A DNA stretch of 64,000 bases from Marsupella aquatica (Eukaryota > Marchantiophyta). The stretch covers positions 8,432,001 to 8,496,000 of the forward strand of contig OZ316895.1 of assembly GCA_973895155.1 (NCBI GenBank), read 5' to 3'. A program made the position numbers and the translations under genes. The notes under the pieces were generated by a model. The model saw nothing but the letters and a program-made list of their open reading frames with translations, did no database searches and was not told where the DNA came from. Positions 48,896 to 61,986 of this stretch are shown piece by piece; within the stretch, counting starts at the first letter, position 1, and each line of letters opens with the position of its first letter.

Positions 48896-50644
48896 TCGAT
48901 CGCCGAATGTCTGACAAACTCCAAGTGTCCGAGTATAATCCTTAATATAATTACATACCACTATCTACTTTAATTAGTTATGCTAGTTCACGGGCTGTCT
49001 ATGTTTATTCTAACACATCCTGCCAAAGAGCAACAACTGCCAATTCAAACCACATGCAAGTCTTCGGGGTTTCACTTCCACAAAAATGACATATCATGTG
49101 CGACAAAGGATAAGGTGGTTCTAAGGGAAGACTTAAGAATTTTTGTAGAAGAACAATAGGGTCTTTTAAATTCAATTTTGAGACTTATAAGAACAATTAT
49201 TAGGGTCTTTTTAATCCAATGTTTGGAAGATTCCAAGAATATTCCAACTTTATAAGGGTTAAAAAATAATATTTTTTTTCTTACATTTTAGGGGGTCCGA
49301 GGCCTAAAAATGTCGCAGGTGATGGGGAGGTCCCCATATAGTGAGACCCCCGAGATGCAAGTATTGGAGTCCCTACCTATGCAAGATTCTATGAAATAAT
49401 ATGTGAATTAATTACATTATTTAGTGTGTGCCATTTCATTGTGGGAACTCATCTTCCAATTCTTTTGGGCCCTTGACTTCGTTAACTGTTAAAAGAATAC
49501 TGACCCATAAGATTCAAGGACATATGTGAGTGAGAATACCAAGGATGCTTTAACTGGTATACAAGGAAGTCACTGAATATACCTGGATCTGTCTATCTTA
49601 GTGGAAAGTGTGATGCAAGCACTATTTTCAAGCTAGGCATAGAATGAACCTGTCCATGAGTAATTTAATTTCTTAGTGCTCAAAGGCAAGCTCAAAGGAC
49701 AAGAAATCTAGAGTAGCTGCTAGGAGTGGAAGTCTACATGGGTGGAAGGTGACAGAGAGTACATAGGAAAGAGGTGGAGCGGGAGGTGGAGGTACCGTCC
49801 AGCGCACTATAGTTGAGCTGGAGGTTTCAAGAAGCTCAGTATGTTGAGGATAGTATTGGAAGACAATTTTTGGGAGGGAAGAGTTGTTGTTTTTTGTTGG
49901 GTGCGGGGGTGGGTGGGTGTGAAGGAGGAAGTTTTTAAGTGGGCTGGTCGAGAGATTTTATGGGGAGTGGGTGAGGATTTTCAAGACAGGGGCTGCAGCC
50001 ACGCTAATTTGTGAGGCGGCTGCACCAAGGGGTTTCCTATTCTTGTTTTATATATATTGGGGAGGGTGTAGATTTGGAAAGGGGACTGAGGCCAGGCCAG
50101 ATAAACTTTCCTAAAAAATTTAAGCATTTTTAACTAAGTCTAACAAAGTCAGATCTACATGATTTTCTAGGGCTGGTTAATCTGACCCTTGAAGTGCAAA
50201 CTTAACTGATTGTGCATACTTTTGGCCCGACTTTCGAACCTGCTTTTGAATTGCATACATATGTACGTGATCACTTACTGCAAATAAATTCTGGCTGGTA
50301 TTTTGTCCATGCACGGACACTGTGCGACTCTGGTATGTATGTGGAAGGCCCGGTGGATTGAAGGAAATGAGGGGGAATGGATCCAGGTTAGCCATGCGGG
50401 TAGCCACGCATATTTGTCTTCCAATCCTACATGATGGCATGTTCTTATGATTGATTGAAAGCTTCTGTGAAAGCAATTTAAGATTTAGCAAGCATTGGTT
50501 CAACATTGGCAATAACACCAATTAAAAGCAAGCACATTGTGAGTGCTTTCAACTGGCACTTTTGCACCAGAGAAAACTAGCTAGCTAGGACTCATCTTTG
50601 TAAAGAATATTCCAAAAAGATAGGGGTAGAAAAATAGTTCAATT

Positions 50645-50735
50645 GTTTTTTTCTTATATTTAAGGTGTTTAATTTAGCGAAAAATGTCAAGCGTGTTATG
50701 AGACCCCCTTTATAGTGAGGCCCCCGAGGAAAGAG
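50645..50735. repeat. Terminus-like sequence, third copy
   Basis: AAAAATGTCAAGCGTG and GTGAGGCCCCCGAG lie here in the same order and orientation as AAAAATGTCGCAGGTG and GTGAGACCCCCGAG at about 49.30-49.35 kb. It is probably the right end of another copy of the same element family. Confidence 0.5.
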
Positions 50736-50814
50736 GGTTTTGAACGTGCCCTACATCTGTAACATTGCTCTGTGTTGCAAAGTCTCTTGGTAATTGCTAT
50801 ACTTTTGGGATCAG

Positions 50815-50965
50815 AAGGGCTTTGATAGCCATGTCTATGAATGAGACCTGATAATCACCATTGCGGGATTCACTGTATCTGGCTATCAGAAGGGGCTTGG
50901 ATAGCAATGTCCATGAATGAGACCTGACAATCAACATTGCAGGATTTAATCTATCTGGCATGCAG
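50815..50965. repeat. Tandem duplication, about 75 bp x 2
   Basis: Two adjacent copies read ATCAGAAGGGCTTTGATAGC, TGTCTATGAATGAGACCTGA and TATCTGGC, with about 10% divergence. Confidence 0.87.
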
Positions 50966-51057
50966 CACTGAAAAGATCTGGAGTGGTCTGCGGTTGAGTC
51001 CATGGTCACATGAAGACTGAACAAATCTTCCCTGCCACCATATTTTCTAGCTCCCAA

Positions 51058-51130
51058 AATCTGGGGCCCTCACTTGAAGGGGGGGGGGTCTCCTATATCA
51101 CGTGCAACAGTTTTGAGTCATAAACACCCT
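51058..51130. repeat. Terminus-like sequence, fourth copy
   Basis: GGGGCCCTCACTTGAAGG, then GGTCTCCTATATCACGTG, CAACAGTTTTGAGTCATAAA and CACCCTAA. It resembles 47,409-47,475 in the same orientation (GGGGCCTCACTCAAAG, GGTCTTATACCATGAG, AGGTCATAAAGACCCTAA). Confidence 0.5.
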
Positions 51131-53694
51131 AAGAATTATTATTCTTTTTACCCCTGTTTGATTTTTGATTGAAACCTTTCCTTTTTTTATATGAATGCTA
51201 TGAAAAGATTAAGAGCAAGGGATTAAGAGACTCTATAGTTATCTGTGCGTGATAGCTAGGTTGAAAGAAAATATTTGAGTATTGGGGCCCAAAATACCCA
51301 ACCGTAGCTTCTCTATCCTCAGGTACCAATATTAGACTATGAGGTCCCATTACTAGCTTGACCTCACTTCCTCAGGCAACAAAGCTTCAACCTCTGGCAC
51401 TATTTTGGCTCGGTTAGTTCCAAATTCCTGACAACATTATTTAATGATAGTATAAAGTAAGCCTTCATGCATGTCAGTCAACAAGGGAGGCAAACTTGGA
51501 GTGATTAACAAAGTCACATAAACGTGCTTTCCACACAATAGGCTGACCCCTCCGATAAGACATTATATGTGGTGCGTGTCCAAACTAAGGGTTTAATAAG
51601 ACTGCCCCCAAAAGGATTCTGCATGGATGCCTTTTACAACTTCTTCAGACGTAACGGGGGGACTACATGCATGCAAACAATTTTGGATATTGCACTTGGT
51701 TTGGCCCATTTCTCCTTTGGATATGTCCTCATTCATTCCGAAGCAAAACCCATATTTCTCGGGGAAGACGGGGTATTCGAGAAGCATTTTGGAGTTTTGG
51801 ACTCACTCTGTCTGATGGACGGTTGATTGATGCCCACATGCTTGCTGCTGAAAATCAGTCCACTTGAATGACTGTAAATATGTATAGCTGAGCGTTGACC
51901 AGTGAGTATTACGTTGCCAAGAAAACATCTGAGCTTGATGAGGAAATGCTGCATTGATCTTGCCGTATGGATCCTTCACAAAATCCACAGGAAAGAAGTC
52001 TTAACATCTACACTATTTAGTGTCCCTCTTTGGTTTGTCGGTGATGAGGGTATCTATTGAAATCATATCATTCAAATGCTTCAGAAGTTTCAACAAATTA
52101 AATGAATTTCATGAAAAGGAAAGAGTTCTGGCACTGTGAGACTCTCAAGATCCTACCGAATTTCTTTCAATTCCCCGAAGAGAGAAATCTACGATCATTT
52201 CAATATTACTGGTGATCAACCTAATTAAAGAGATTGGTCTCGTCATTCAAGGTCTATTCTAAAGCTAGCTGGCTCAGCCTTTGCATGTGTTGATGAGGGG
52301 CTGGTGAGCATGTCGATCACAGCAAATGATCAGGGGCCCGGGTGGTTTGAGGCGAGAAGAGGGACTTAGCTCAATTCTGGGTCCAGCAAGTGCAGTGCTG
52401 TAAGTTCTGCTTCACATTCAGAGCCCGAGAAGTAACATTTGATGCATTAAGTTTAGGGTTTACTTTAGGGTGAACTTCTGGCTCCGATCCTACGGCCATA
52501 CAATGCACTCCAACGAGAAATCTATTGCACCCTTGATTGAAGAACGCCTGCGAAGGTGAAAGATCGATCACGTACATGATTATCAATATCTGAAGGCGTT
52601 GTGAAACTATCGGTTGTCGATTTCACCAGTTTGAGCCCTTGCCTGCCCATTAGAACGTCCTCCAGAGAATTTTTGCGGAGGCGTATATTCACGCGGGGTA
52701 TCGAAGAATATGTGCCGAGCTCTCCGTCAATCATGACTTTTTAAAGGTAATCCATATACACAGCTAAAGATTCCACAAATTGACCAAGACGGGAGCTTGA
52801 TCGATCAGCTGCTCCATAACGGGCTTCAATTCAAAAGTGGGACGTACGAATTGTCGATAGTCGATCCCCACACACGATCGACCACCTACAGGGACCAGGA
52901 CCTTGTCTGGACCTTGTTCGCCCCTCGGTAAAATCGGTGAAATCAGCGAAAGGCGCGTAAGCTATGCATGGATCCTTGACTTGCAAATTAAGCAAATTAA
53001 TCAATGAATCTAGGAATGAATTTATATATTTCCAGAAAGGTGGAGTACTGGAGGTCGGTGAACCTGTATACCGTACCAACGATGAAGGTCTTAAGGTTAT
53101 TTAATTTAGTTCTCGCAATTCCATGAAACCAAAACCTCGAGTCAGAGCACGAATTAATTAATAATGTTTCACATGCATGATTGTTTGTTTATTCAAAGTA
53201 GAGGTAGGGAGCTCTTGCTTCAGAGTGCAGTATCAGTGTTTGATAATCAATACCTGTCTCAAACTGTCAGCACTTGATTCAATGTTTTCTAACTTCTGAT
53301 TGCTGTGCAGGAATTTAGGGTGTCTTACTGAATAACTCCCACCCGGGCAAACGGCCTCGATTTGCTAATTCTCAACTGAAATTTGGATGAAATATTTAGA
53401 TTAAGTCCAGTGTCTGGTTTTGGATGGGAAATCTCAGAATCCGGATACCCAAGGGACAACTGAATAGTATCAATTAGTTTGTCAAACGGAAAAATAATAG
53501 CAGTAGTAGTCTGATCTCTCAGAAAGCTCCGGATCGACTGTTACAGACCCTACCAAAAACTAAGTTAATGAATGGTAACCACTGGTGATGATCCGCCCCA
53601 TCTTGCTTGACCCTTGGTTGAACACTCAGGTAGGGTCAGTGGGTCAGCGAAGACGATTGTATAATGCAGCGAGCCTGATCGAAGGCCTTCAGCT

Positions 53695-54180
53695 CGATAC
53701 TGATCGAATCATATGTCAATGTCCTGCATTAATATTCGTAACAACTGACGGTGAGATTTAGAGGTATACAGGAGTGTTCACTGAATCTAGACGACCGGGA
53801 TTCTAGAGAAACAAGTCCTGCTGCAGGGCGGGCTGCAGGGCGGTGAAGATCAAGGGAGGGCGATGTGACATGCGAGATTTGATACCCGCCGTGTTCGATA
53901 AATTGCATGAGTTCGAGTTGAATGGGAAATGAAACAAGTCGTCTAGCTTGACACTGAATCATATGGCAATGTCCTGCATGCATTAACATTCATCCCCAAA
54001 TCACAGTAAAATTCAGAGGCATACAGAGCACTGTATCTAGACAACCAGGATTCTAGAAAGAACAGCCCTGCGCGGCGGTGAAGATCAAGGGAGTGCGATG
54101 TATCTTGGCGTGCGAGATTTGATATACCCGCCCTGTTTGATAAATTGCATGAGTTAGACTTGAATGGCAAGTGAAACAAG
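53695..54180. repeat. Direct duplication, about 240 bp x 2
   Basis: Two copies share GAATCATATG(T/G)CAATGTC, CCTGCAT, GAGGYATACAG, a GGATTCTAGA block, CGGTGAAGATCAAGGGAG, a GCGAGATTTGATA block and AAATTGCATGAGTT. Divergence and several indels suggest an older event than the other duplications here. Confidence 0.85.
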
Positions 54181-55394
54181 TACCAGTTCTGTCTCTAGTT
54201 TGTCTTTAAATAAGCTTATACCAGCCCTTTCTGTAGGGAGTACAAGACACTGGTTGAGAAACGATCTGGCTAAATTGTTGGAAGGGATTGACCTTGATCG
54301 AACCAACCCATCAGCTAACGGCACCGAGCCACGATTGAGTGCCATTTTATATGTACGCTACAAGCTAGCGAGTCCAGTTTCGTCACTAAAGGTTAATACT
54401 TCAGGCCTTGGATCCTCGGAATTCGTGCCCCCGCTTGTGACTGAAAGATAGCCCGGGGGCGAATTGATACAGGAGAATCACTTGGGCATGAATCCAGACT
54501 TCAACTGGTAAGAGTCAAAAGCAGGGAAGCAAGTCGATATCTCCACAGTGACGAAAGAACCGAAGCACTTGTGGGTTTATTCCGTGGCCAAAAATAAACA
54601 AAAGGAAGGAGTCAGTGTCCCTAGCTAGCTACGCACTGAGTACAGCATTGCTCACGTACCGAGGACTATATTCAGGTCTAGCTAGATCGAGTCAGAACTA
54701 ACGACGATATAAAGTATTCATCTCTCATCATTCGGAGCTCAAACTACCTAGATTTCCGAGTCAAATAGTCACAACATGAGTACCATATGGACATATCAGA
54801 TCTGACGCTCCTAAGCTAGGCAAAAATCTTGTATTTTTTTCTTGAACTTTCATGTCTCACTTCCACAAGACGTTATTCCTTAATTTAGCCTTTTGGAGCA
54901 AAGATTAAGTCTCAGCCTCAAAACGTTAGAAGATTAATATGGAGAACAGAATGATTTCAATCGTTGAGTAAATATCGCTGCATGCATGCACAGACGGACT
55001 CCCCGAATCTAGTCCCTTGTGTAGGACTCGCTTTGAATTGGGTGCCCGGATCAAAAGTTTGGACGAAGAGTGTAAGTCGTCGATCAGATCTCATGGCTTT
55101 AGATTCTAGACTCCGTCCACTGTCTATCCCGTCCCAAAATTTATTGGGGTGCCCAACGCCTCAACTTTCCCCCTCCCAAAATTTATTGTGGTGCTCTACG
55201 CTCCGAATCTCCACACCTTGAACTCCGTGAACAACCTGAGCTCTAAGAACAGCAACTTTTAAGTACCCATCAAATTAAGTTGCTTGGAATTCTGCCCTAT
55301 TTTTTCAGTACATAAAATACTGCGGCCACTGTTTTACAATGCTGTTACAATACAACACAGGTTACGTGTAAAATGAGTTCACCAAGGTAACTAT

Positions 55395-55560
55395 ATACGG
55401 GAAAATCGTTGGCCGTTTTCTAAATATTAAAAAAAAAAGGCTAGAATATTATAAGTGCAGACAACAACCTCAAGTTAAACCGGAAAACGTTGGCCGTTTT
55501 CTAAATATTAAAACAAAAGGCTGAGAATATTATAAGTGCAGACAACAACCTCAAGTTAAA
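55395..55560. repeat. Tandem duplication, about 83 bp x 2
   Basis: Two copies of GTTGGCCGTTTTCTAAATAT, an A-run, AATATTATAAGTGCAGACAA and CAACCTCAAGTTAAAC are almost identical except in the A-run. Confidence 0.9.
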
Positions 55561-56568
55561 CATCTTACACCTCTTCAGCAGGCCCAACCCTAAACCCTCC
55601 TTAGTAGGGCTGAGGCCCAGACCTTCACCCTCCTTCATAACGCTGGGGCAGTTTGCTTTAGGGCCTCCCGTCAGGTTCAGCTTCGTGACTCTTTTATGCG
55701 GTTTATTCCAGAGCTTTCCCAGGCCTTTCAGTTCTCCCCTCAATAGCCTGGTGTTAGCCTTCACTGCCCTTTGTAGGTTACTTTTTTATCGTTGTTATTT
55801 CTTTGGCTTTTGGTTGGGATCCCTTTTTTCTTCCCTTCATGGGTTGTTTTGTCTTTGGTATGTTGGGTTGTTTTGCCTTTCGGATCATGTATCCAGGCAT
55901 GTATCCAGGTTAGGCGTTTCCTGCCTTTGTGCTGTGATATGTACAGTTGTCTGAAATCTTGCTTTCACATCCAATTGTTTTGTTTGGCCTCTCCCTCAAA
56001 TGAAACTTCAAAACCGATCATGACAATCACGCTCAGCTTCTTCTCGACAGCTGATCAACTTCTACAAGGAGGATGGCACTGCGTGCTAGCTTAGACTATG
56101 AGCCATCCACTCTACATGCAAATTGTCCAGTTCCTCCTTGTACGAGATTCGACGAGGTCCTTGTCACAAAAAAGTTCAGAAGGATTTCAAGCTCGAAACC
56201 GATGATTTATGCCTCACTCATGAGCGCACATCTGAGCGCTTTGCATGTTGATCATACTCGAACAACAGGATTTGTAACAGGTAGCTCAACGATACCCCGC
56301 GACCAATTTGAAACCGCTCTGAATTTCATTTCCAGTTGATGTTAAGATTGGTGACAGCCTTCATATATCCACGAGGGTTGATACCACTGATGATCGGAAA
56401 TGCTGCCAAAGCTCGATCTTCGGTCCCCCACCACCTGAGTACGATCATTGCTTTACGCGTGAAATAGTTCCATTCAAGTGAAGAATTTGGAGCGGCGGGA
56501 TCTGGCTGGCCAGCTGCTCGACCGAGGAGCTAGATCGATTTGCTGTCTACGCTGCAGCTGCAGCAGCA

Positions 56569-59500
56569 ATGGCGGCCAATATTCTGGATCTCACGGACGA
56601 CAACATCTCAAGCATTCTGTCACTTCTGCCGTTCTCAAGCTTACAGTTTGGGGCTAAGAACGTATGTAAGCGATGGTATCGGCTAGCTCCCGCCACGGAA
56701 ACCAAGCAGCTTACTTCGTGGTGCATTCTCTCGTGCCCAGCGAGATTACATTCTTCCTCAAGAGGAAAGCTTTCGCGCGTCGGATCGTTCAGACGAGAGT
56801 ATGCACGTTCGGGCAGTGTCATAACAGCATTTTCACGTTCGAGCAGCTCCAGAAGACGGCTCGCTTCGGATAATAGTGGCAACTTCCATGTAGTCATGTT
56901 CGATCCGTCGACTAGAAAGTGGCTGAAAGTGAGGAATCCCTTCGGTTACAAAGGTCCGTGTGGATCATCGGGTCGGGAGCTTCTCTGGGTTCCTTCCACC
57001 GGTGGATATTCAGGTTTGATCCGGAACCATGATCGTTTAGACCGCAATTCCAGGCTAGGGATTAAATTCAAATCTTGGGTTGACAATATGAAATTGATTG
57101 TCATCGCTTAATCAGTACCTAGGAACATCGAGAGATGGTATACCGCAGTCTTGGAGCCATCGATTTTAGTGCAAGCCGTACTTTACGACTGATTTCTTCT
57201 TTAATTCCATCAGATGATATCATGTCAGTGGAGTATCAATAGATCCAGCTTATCTGGAGCCTTCGTTTAGCATATTATGCATCCGTCATGCAACCTAGCT
57301 AAGAGATCTCAAACAGGTGTGTAGGCAATCTGCAATAGCACCTTCGGGAGCACCTTCAGATTATTTTGTCGTAGCACATTGGAGTGCTCACTGGCAACAT
57401 ACACTTGTACAGAATTTTCGTGACAGTGAGTTTCTTGACAGTTTCTTGCTGACTGCTGGATCGATCATGCTAACATGGCATTGTTTGAGAGAATGCCAAT
57501 AGTTTTACAATCTCTGCAGATCATGATGGCATCTCATAATCAATGTGCTGAATTGCATTTCTCTGGCTGTCACAATGTAAATAATTGGGCACATGATGAT
57601 TTTTCCTTCAGGACTTGTATGTGTGTTCGAATGGGACGAGGAATCGTGCCACAAGACCAACACGTATTGGGTCGGCAATCCAATCACCAACGACTGGCAG
57701 TGCATAGAAGGGCCGTCGCCATGGCGAGGCGTGCACCAGCTGGTGGTGGATCCCGTCACGAAAACGTACAAAATCATCTCCATTCGATGGGAACAGCTCA
57801 TGACATCCGAATTCGAAGTTCCTCAGGGCGTCTGGAGAGTTGCCATCTATGATTCGAAGGAAGAGAAATGGCGGTATGGAGCCAACTGGAACATGCCGAA
57901 GCCTTCGACAGGCAAGCCATACTACCTCTCCTCGAGAACCCACACTGCCTCTGACAAGATGATGTACTTGCTGATGTACAGAGCCGGAAATAGGATGAAT
58001 TGGGAGACCTATACCGAGATTCAGATTCTGGGCTACGACATTCAGAAAGACGAATTTACGTTTGTGACTCCCCTGTCTCGATTCGACCACTGTCTGGAGT
58101 ACTTCGATCCCACTTCCTGTAGAGACTGGCCTGTCCACTTAGTCCTCAAAACGGACGAACGAAGTGCCCATACCTCGGGAAAGAGAAAAGAGCCTGCTGA
58201 AGAAGCATCTACCTCAAAGCGTACGTCGACCGTCAACCCTGCTGATCCGTCTTGCCCAGTCTTGTTGGTCACCTGCTCAACTCGCACCGTACCTAGAAGT
58301 AGGTGCCGAACAATGTCCGTGTTGATTGGCAACGTTATCAACGCTAGACCGCGTGCATTCCACAAGGTGAGATCCCTCCGATTCCAGCACATTATTTTGT
58401 TAAATTGCTCGACAAGGTGCTCACGTCCACTGGTCAACGACATTATGCTCAGGGGAAAGTGGTTTGAGAGATAGTAGTCATTCACACAGATGAGTCGTAT
58501 GAAAATTAGAGACCCTTGCCACTTGAATATGTGGAACTGGACCCTCCCCAATGATTAACCCGGCCTGCGTCATCTCCATCCAGATGACACGCAAGAGCAG
58601 AAGGGATGTTGTTGATAATTTGATTGGGAATTAGTTTGATTTAGCTGAGAAGAATCTGAAGATCGATGTTGGCAGCACGAAAATCTCAAACTCAGAGGAC
58701 GCGATTTGAATGCACAAAGTTCAAAGTAAAGACTCTTAGATTTCAGAGAAAACACATCAATTCAAGCCTAAAGAACGCTGGGGAAACGATTCTAACTCCC
58801 TTAGAACCGCCTGCCTCCTGAAATCATGTGGTCAACTGAATCCACAGAGTCGTTGATCAATCGAGCTTCTCCTTAGATTCTGTTGTCATTGAGATGTGGG
58901 CTGCGTATCGTGTGAACTAGAATTGTATCGTGTGAACTAGACGTTGCGGTGTAATTGCTCCAGTATTGCGGTCATGGCAGCTATCTGGGACGTTTCAGTT
59001 CCTCACTAGGAAGAATGAGGGCAAACCTAGCTCTGTCCACTGCCCCAATAGAACCGGATCAAAGAGGGCGGACCTCCGGGTTTCACCCCGGGGAGTATTT
59101 TATTTTGAACCACTGGCCTGTTCGGCGTGGATTCCAAAATTAAAGAAACAAATTTAAACATATTATGGGTTCAGCCGCGACTCAACTCACTAAGTATGCT
59201 GTTTCAAATGATAATTCAATTCAACGGTGTATGAGCATCATCCTTGCCTTAGTAGCCATTACTTCACTGGTACGAAATTATATACTAACGTATCGATTTG
59301 GAAACTTAGGATTTAGTAGATTAGGTTTACGGAGCATCCATTGTATTTGGACAGCAGGCTTGGAGCTTTGGCCTTAATCGTTTGCACTGCTGATGGCAGG
59401 AATTTATCAATAAACTATGCATATTTGAATTCAACTGCGCCAGCGGCTCTTGGGACGTCCAGGATGAGTCATGTTCACAGGTTAGATGTTTCACTCAACC

Positions 59501-60003
59501 TTCCTAGACCAATATTTGGCTGAAAGTCTTTCCAAGACTCGGATATTGCTAGGTGGTGGACATTGAGGCGAAGAGGGTCATATAAGAGATTGCCGGTACC
59601 TGGTCAGTCAGGTTGTCCTTCTCCAAAGTAAGTGATGCTTGGCATCTTCAGGTAGGCAGTGGATGTTTTGTGAGAAAAACAGAACGTTTCTTCTATGTTG
59701 CAGGTGAGAGGGAAGTTCTACTCGGAGGACAGGGTGTTTCATTGTGCTGGAGATAGAGTCGAGCACTTGTACTACGCTCACGTGGACGAGCATCAAAGTG
59801 TCGTGGTGTACAATGCCGAGAAGGACAACTTCTCTAGTTGGTCTTGCCTCCCTCCTCTAGGGGACGAATACGGAGGATGCATTGCCAGGAACTACCATTC
59901 CCTTGGTAGCTTCGTTCCCAGAACAGATGCCACCCCTTGCAAACCAAAAGAAGCTACCGCCATCAGCAGTTTGCAGGCCCTCCTATATCTTGAAAACTGC
60001 TAG
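56569..60003 (+). CDS. F-box protein with kelch/F-box-associated C-terminus, 3 exons
   Basis: The product is a probable substrate receptor of an SCF (Skp1-Cullin-F-box) ubiquitin ligase; the target is unknown. Exons: 56569-57013, 57612-58366 and 59704-60003. All are GT-AG and in phase: 1500 bp, 499 residues. The F-box covers residues 6-45 (DLTDDNISSILSLLPFSSLQ, then CKRWYRL). The C-terminal two-thirds resemble the kelch/F-box-associated region of plant F-box proteins: FDPSTRKWLKV, GLVCVFEWDEESCHKTNTYW, GNPITNDWQCIEGP, HQLVVDPVTKTYKII, VWRVAIYDSKEEKW and VVVYNAEKDNFSSW. A Ser/Lys/Glu-rich insert (SGKRKEPAEEASTSKRTS) interrupts it. The part just after the F-box (about residues 48-110) is an unusual Ser/Arg-rich stretch that may reflect compensating frameshifts. 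The third exon attaches through CAAG|gtgaga and gcag|GTG; if it is skipped, the second exon runs on to a stop at 58474. Confidence 0.8.
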
Positions 60004-61986
60004 GTTGAGGTCACATCTTGATATTGAACCACTACATAGCTCATAAATCCGAGGATTCCCGGTGCCCCTTGATATAAAAATACTCTATGACCAAGGTTTT
60101 TAGCTTCTTTCATACAAATTCCGGATTCTCAAGCTTGAAGTTCTAATTTACCTGTGAACCAAGACATTTGGTCTTTGGGCTATACTAGCTTCCCATGACC
60201 ATGATTCAGACATCACTAAGCCCGAAAGCTCAGTACCAGTACTTTGATCCGGCTCAATTTGACACTGCAGATCACTGCCAAAGATTGGCTGCCACAATCG
60301 TTGCCGGATTCTCAAGACCATACTCATCACGGTCTCCACAGATTCACCTCCACACATTTCCATTAGATGATGTTGATTCTGGAAAGTAGCATAACGGAAT
60401 CAGATATGTTGGTCATATTAGACCTACAAAGCTCTGTCCCCGACACTCTATAGTTATATTGGACATCCTGTTGACAGCATGACATGTATACATAGACGGA
60501 GGATTAACACATTAGAATATCCCTCCACTGTGAAGATTTAGAGAGCTTTATCAATCCCTGTGTGTTTAGAACGAGGGAAATCAAAAGAAGACGAAGCTAG
60601 CCCCATAGTCGTAGAATCAGTCGATTCCTAGATCCCCGCCGCGAAGATAAGAGAGCTAAACAAGCGTTGTCTTTAGAACGAGACGATGGAGTTCCTCCAG
60701 TTGATAGAATATTCCCACGGAGACGGATAGTGTAAGTATAGGCTATCAATTCACAAATTGGGGCTACACAGACATCAATTCACCAATTAACAAATACACC
60801 CAGGTTGATAAAGTCTACACTCGTCGAACTGCTGTTGAGGATTGTCCTATTATGCACATGAAAAGATGAATAAGAGTAACAGGTAAAAACCATCCATCCA
60901 ACGGCGTCCAGATGGTCTGGTACAGCATGAAAGGAATCTTCCATCCTTCTGTGGCCCCTTGCTCTTAGTTAATTTAGCATTGGACTTTGAACTCACTGCC
61001 TGGCCACCTTCTTGTTGATCAGTGGAGTCTTCTACCTCGTGGATTCTGACTCAGTAACTTGATCCCCTTCAGAATGCCCAACATAACTGCCCTGTCAGTA
61101 CCACATCCTGCACTTCTACTTCAAACCATTTTAGTTTCTACATTGTGCACCTCGCTCATGACAATCTCAGGATTCCATTCTGGTTCCCTTCGGTTCAGTA
61201 CCACATCCTGCACTTCTACTTCAAACCATTTTAATTTCTACATTGTGCAACTAGCTCATGACAATCTCAGGATTCCATTCTGGCTCCCTTGGGTTGTATT
61301 CTTCAATACTTATTCATCATCCACGCTCTTATGATCACGGGAGCCTGCAATGATTGCTTGGCTTACTCATGATCTGCACTCAATATTCTTGGAGCAATCT
61401 GAAGGTAGTTCTTCTCAAATGAAATATTCTCCAATCTGACTCTTTCAATGAAATAACGCATTTCGATAGGTTTCCCTTCTACACTTCAACACATAGCAAG
61501 CTCACCTGGTAAACAAACTCCTGAGTAAAATAAGTCTGCAAATCTTTCCTCCTCGCATACTACAATCCCTTCACTGGTTCTGCTTTTTATTACAGAACCG
61601 TGCATTCAAACTGAATTCGCAACCACCGTAATTTGCACCGTTGATGCATGGATGGATTTTTCTTTCACATCGGACCTAGCGTCTATTGGCTACCTGCAGC
61701 CCACATGAACTTTTCGTCAAAGTGATTCCCCAAATCCTCAGCAATGTGCATTGTCTGGTCACCGTTACACAAGAAATTAGACCGTCCAGTTGGCGTCAAA
61801 CCCTATTTTCCTGCTCAAAACAATCCAAAAACTAACCACAAACGTGTCTCCAGACAGTACACATGGAAGTTGGGCATACAAGTCGGAAGGCCTACCACAA
61901 GCTTCATAATGTTGTTGACTTGAAAGTGAACTGGTCAGCGAACTGAATCCATAAGGTCTTGCATGCCTCTGTTGCAGTCAATCTAG
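60004..61986. other. Intergenic stretch between convergent genes
   Basis: No supported gene. The 3' ends of the F-box gene and CTU2 fall here, along with a perfect-looking 100-bp tandem duplication (61,096-61,295). Other open frames are short and unrecognised. Confidence 0.6.
61096..61295. repeat. Tandem duplication, 100 bp x 2
   Basis: Two back-to-back 100-bp copies start CAGTACCACATCCTGCACTT and differ at only a few bases. This points to a recent duplication. Confidence 0.92.

Larger units (their letters stand above)
47409..49350. mobile_element. Possible non-autonomous element bounded by inverted termini
   Basis: The left end reads CTCAGGGGCCTCACT (47,405 on). The right end, as its reverse complement, reads CTCGGGGGTCTCACT (ending about 49,352). 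Similarity continues inward for about 50 bp (GGGGTCT, then a TGAGCAACTTGTTA-like block). The interior has no transposase. Flanking bases show no clear target-site duplication, so the pairing of these two ends is uncertain. Related ends occur at 50.7 and 51.06 kb. Confidence 0.35.
42236..56568. other. 14-kb gene-poor, repeat-rich stretch
   Basis: No gene could be supported. The stretch includes a C-rich block (45.5-46.85 kb), an (AT)n tract, four related terminus-like sequences (47.4, 49.35, 50.7 and 51.06 kb), a dispersed-repeat copy (48.15 kb), and duplications at 48.6, 50.8, 53.7 and 55.4 kb. Open frames are short and match nothing I know. No reverse transcriptase, integrase or transposase core was seen, so any elements are non-autonomous or decayed. 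Confidence 0.6.
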
